Shown here in pieces: positions 5,332 through 6,016 of a stretch of DNA of 6,016 nt. Position 1 is the stretch's first letter. Each line of letters begins with the position of its first letter. The translations under genes were made by a program, and so were the position numbers. The stretch is from Microbacteriaceae bacterium. GTDB taxonomy: Bacteria; Actinomycetota; Actinomycetes; Actinomycetales; Microbacteriaceae. The stretch covers positions 1-6,016 of the forward strand of contig DMKW01000164.1 of assembly GCA_003454135.1 (NCBI GenBank), given 5' to 3'. Under the pieces are notes generated by a model, which was not told the origin of the DNA, ran no database searches, and saw nothing but the letters and a program-made list of their open reading frames with translations.

Positions 5332-6016
5332 GCGCGGTTGCCGGCGAGATGGATCGTCGCGTTGTCGATGAGCCTCGTCGTGCCGACGCGGGCCGCCACG
5401 AGCACGACCGCCTTGCCGTGGTAGTCGTCGTCCACGGGCAGGAACGATTCGGGATGCACGATCGAGAGGTAGTCCAGCTGCACGAGGGACTCTCCCATGA
5501 GCACGGACTGGGCGGCGGCGAGCACCGCGTCGATGCCGCGGTCCGCCGACGATTCGGCGGCCTCGAGCGCGATGGAGAGGCCGCGCGCGGCCCGAAGCTC
5601 TCGAGCGTCGAGGTAACGGTTGCGGCTCGAGAGAGCGAGCCCGTCCGCGTCGCGAACAATCGGAACGACCTCGACCTGCACCGGAACATTGAGGTCGCGC
5701 ACCATGCGCTTCACGAGAAAGACCTGCTGGGCATCCTTCTGGCCGAAGATCACGAACTCCGGTTGCGCGATGTTGAGGAGCTTGGACACAACGGTGAGCA
5801 CGCCATCGAAGTGGCCGGCACGCGAACGACCCTCGTAGAGCGAGCCGACCGCGCCGGCCGTCACGCGCGTCTCGCTCGCGCCCGACGGGTACATCTCGGC
5901 CACGCTCGGGGCGAAGATGAGCGCCACGCCGAGTCGGTCCAGCTTCTCCCGATCCGCGGCGAGGGTTCGCGGATACAGGTCGAGATCCTCGGTCGGACCA
6001 AACTGGAGCGGGTTGA
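5328..6016 (-). CDS. panC: Pantothenate synthetase, N-terminus beyond the window
   Basis: PanC joins pantoate and beta-alanine with ATP to make pantothenate (vitamin B5), the precursor of coenzyme A, in the cytoplasm. The 228 residues present begin at NPLQFGPTEDLDLYPRTL, read back from the window edge in the same frame. This is the conserved segment found about 58 residues into E. coli PanC, so roughly 60 residues with the nucleotide-binding HxGH region lie outside. Other family blocks follow: FAPSVAEMYPSG, YEGRSRAGHFDGVLTVVSKL, FGQKDAQQVFLVKRMVRDL and ADGLALSSRNRYL, then the smaller C-terminal domain (LDYLSIVHPESF) ending in TGA at 5328. GTG at 5927 is only an internal valine, not the start. 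It is upstream of lysS on the same strand; panC close to lysS is also seen in mycobacteria (panC-panD-lysS). Confidence 0.95.
   Translation of the reverse strand, partial: NPLQFGPTEDLDLYPRTLAADREKLDRLGVALIFAPSVAEMYPSGASETRVTAGAVGSLYEGRSRAGHFDGVLTVVSKLLNIAQPEFVIFGQKDAQQVFLVKRMVRDLNVPVQVEVVPIVRDADGLALSSRNRYLDARELRAARGLSIALEAAESSADRGIDAVLAAAQSVLMGESLVQLDYLSIVHPESFLPVDDDYHGKAVVLVAARVGTTRLIDNATIHLAGNRA

Noticed and set aside
5927..5929. GTG as the panC start
   Set aside because: The frame continues upstream to the window edge with the conserved PanC segment NPLQFGPTEDLDLYPR, so this codon is an internal valine.

Overview
The window is GC-rich, densely coded bacterial DNA that reads as an actinobacterium. 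The frequent GCATCC and GCGGATG words and the gene content suggest Microbacteriaceae or a close relative, but that placement is inference from style and not from a marker gene. All five larger genes are recognisable families. I see no phage, IS, CRISPR, tRNA or rRNA signature.

Plus strand, 1-2254: an AT-rich control region full of dyad symmetry (about 27-84) precedes a TetR-family repressor (78-707). The repressor overlaps by the ATGA motif a 14-TM-type DHA2 drug-exporter-like MFS protein (704-2254). This is a classic repressor-pump operon, probably autoregulated through the upstream dyads. The 125-base gap after the pump is dominated by a long imperfect palindrome (2274-2335) that looks like a dispersed repeat and may also end transcription. 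A pirin-family cupin (2380-3390) follows and seems to have its own leaderless promoter.

Minus strand, 6016 down to 3391: panC (pantothenate synthetase, cut by the window edge), lysS (a lysyl-tRNA synthetase whose C-terminal half resembles the synthetase half of LysX), a 46-aa one-helix membrane protein at 3613-3753, and a 62-aa one-helix membrane protein at 3391-3579 with a probable leaderless GTG start. The pirin gene and the 62-aa gene converge with their stop codons directly abutting.

Nothing here is a clearly new system. The points most worth a second look are the palindromic repeat, the pair of small membrane proteins behind lysS, the LysX-like synthetase without a membrane domain, and two putative leaderless promoters with identical geometry (TANNNT, six bases, start codon). 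There is no gene-free stretch longer than 300 bases.
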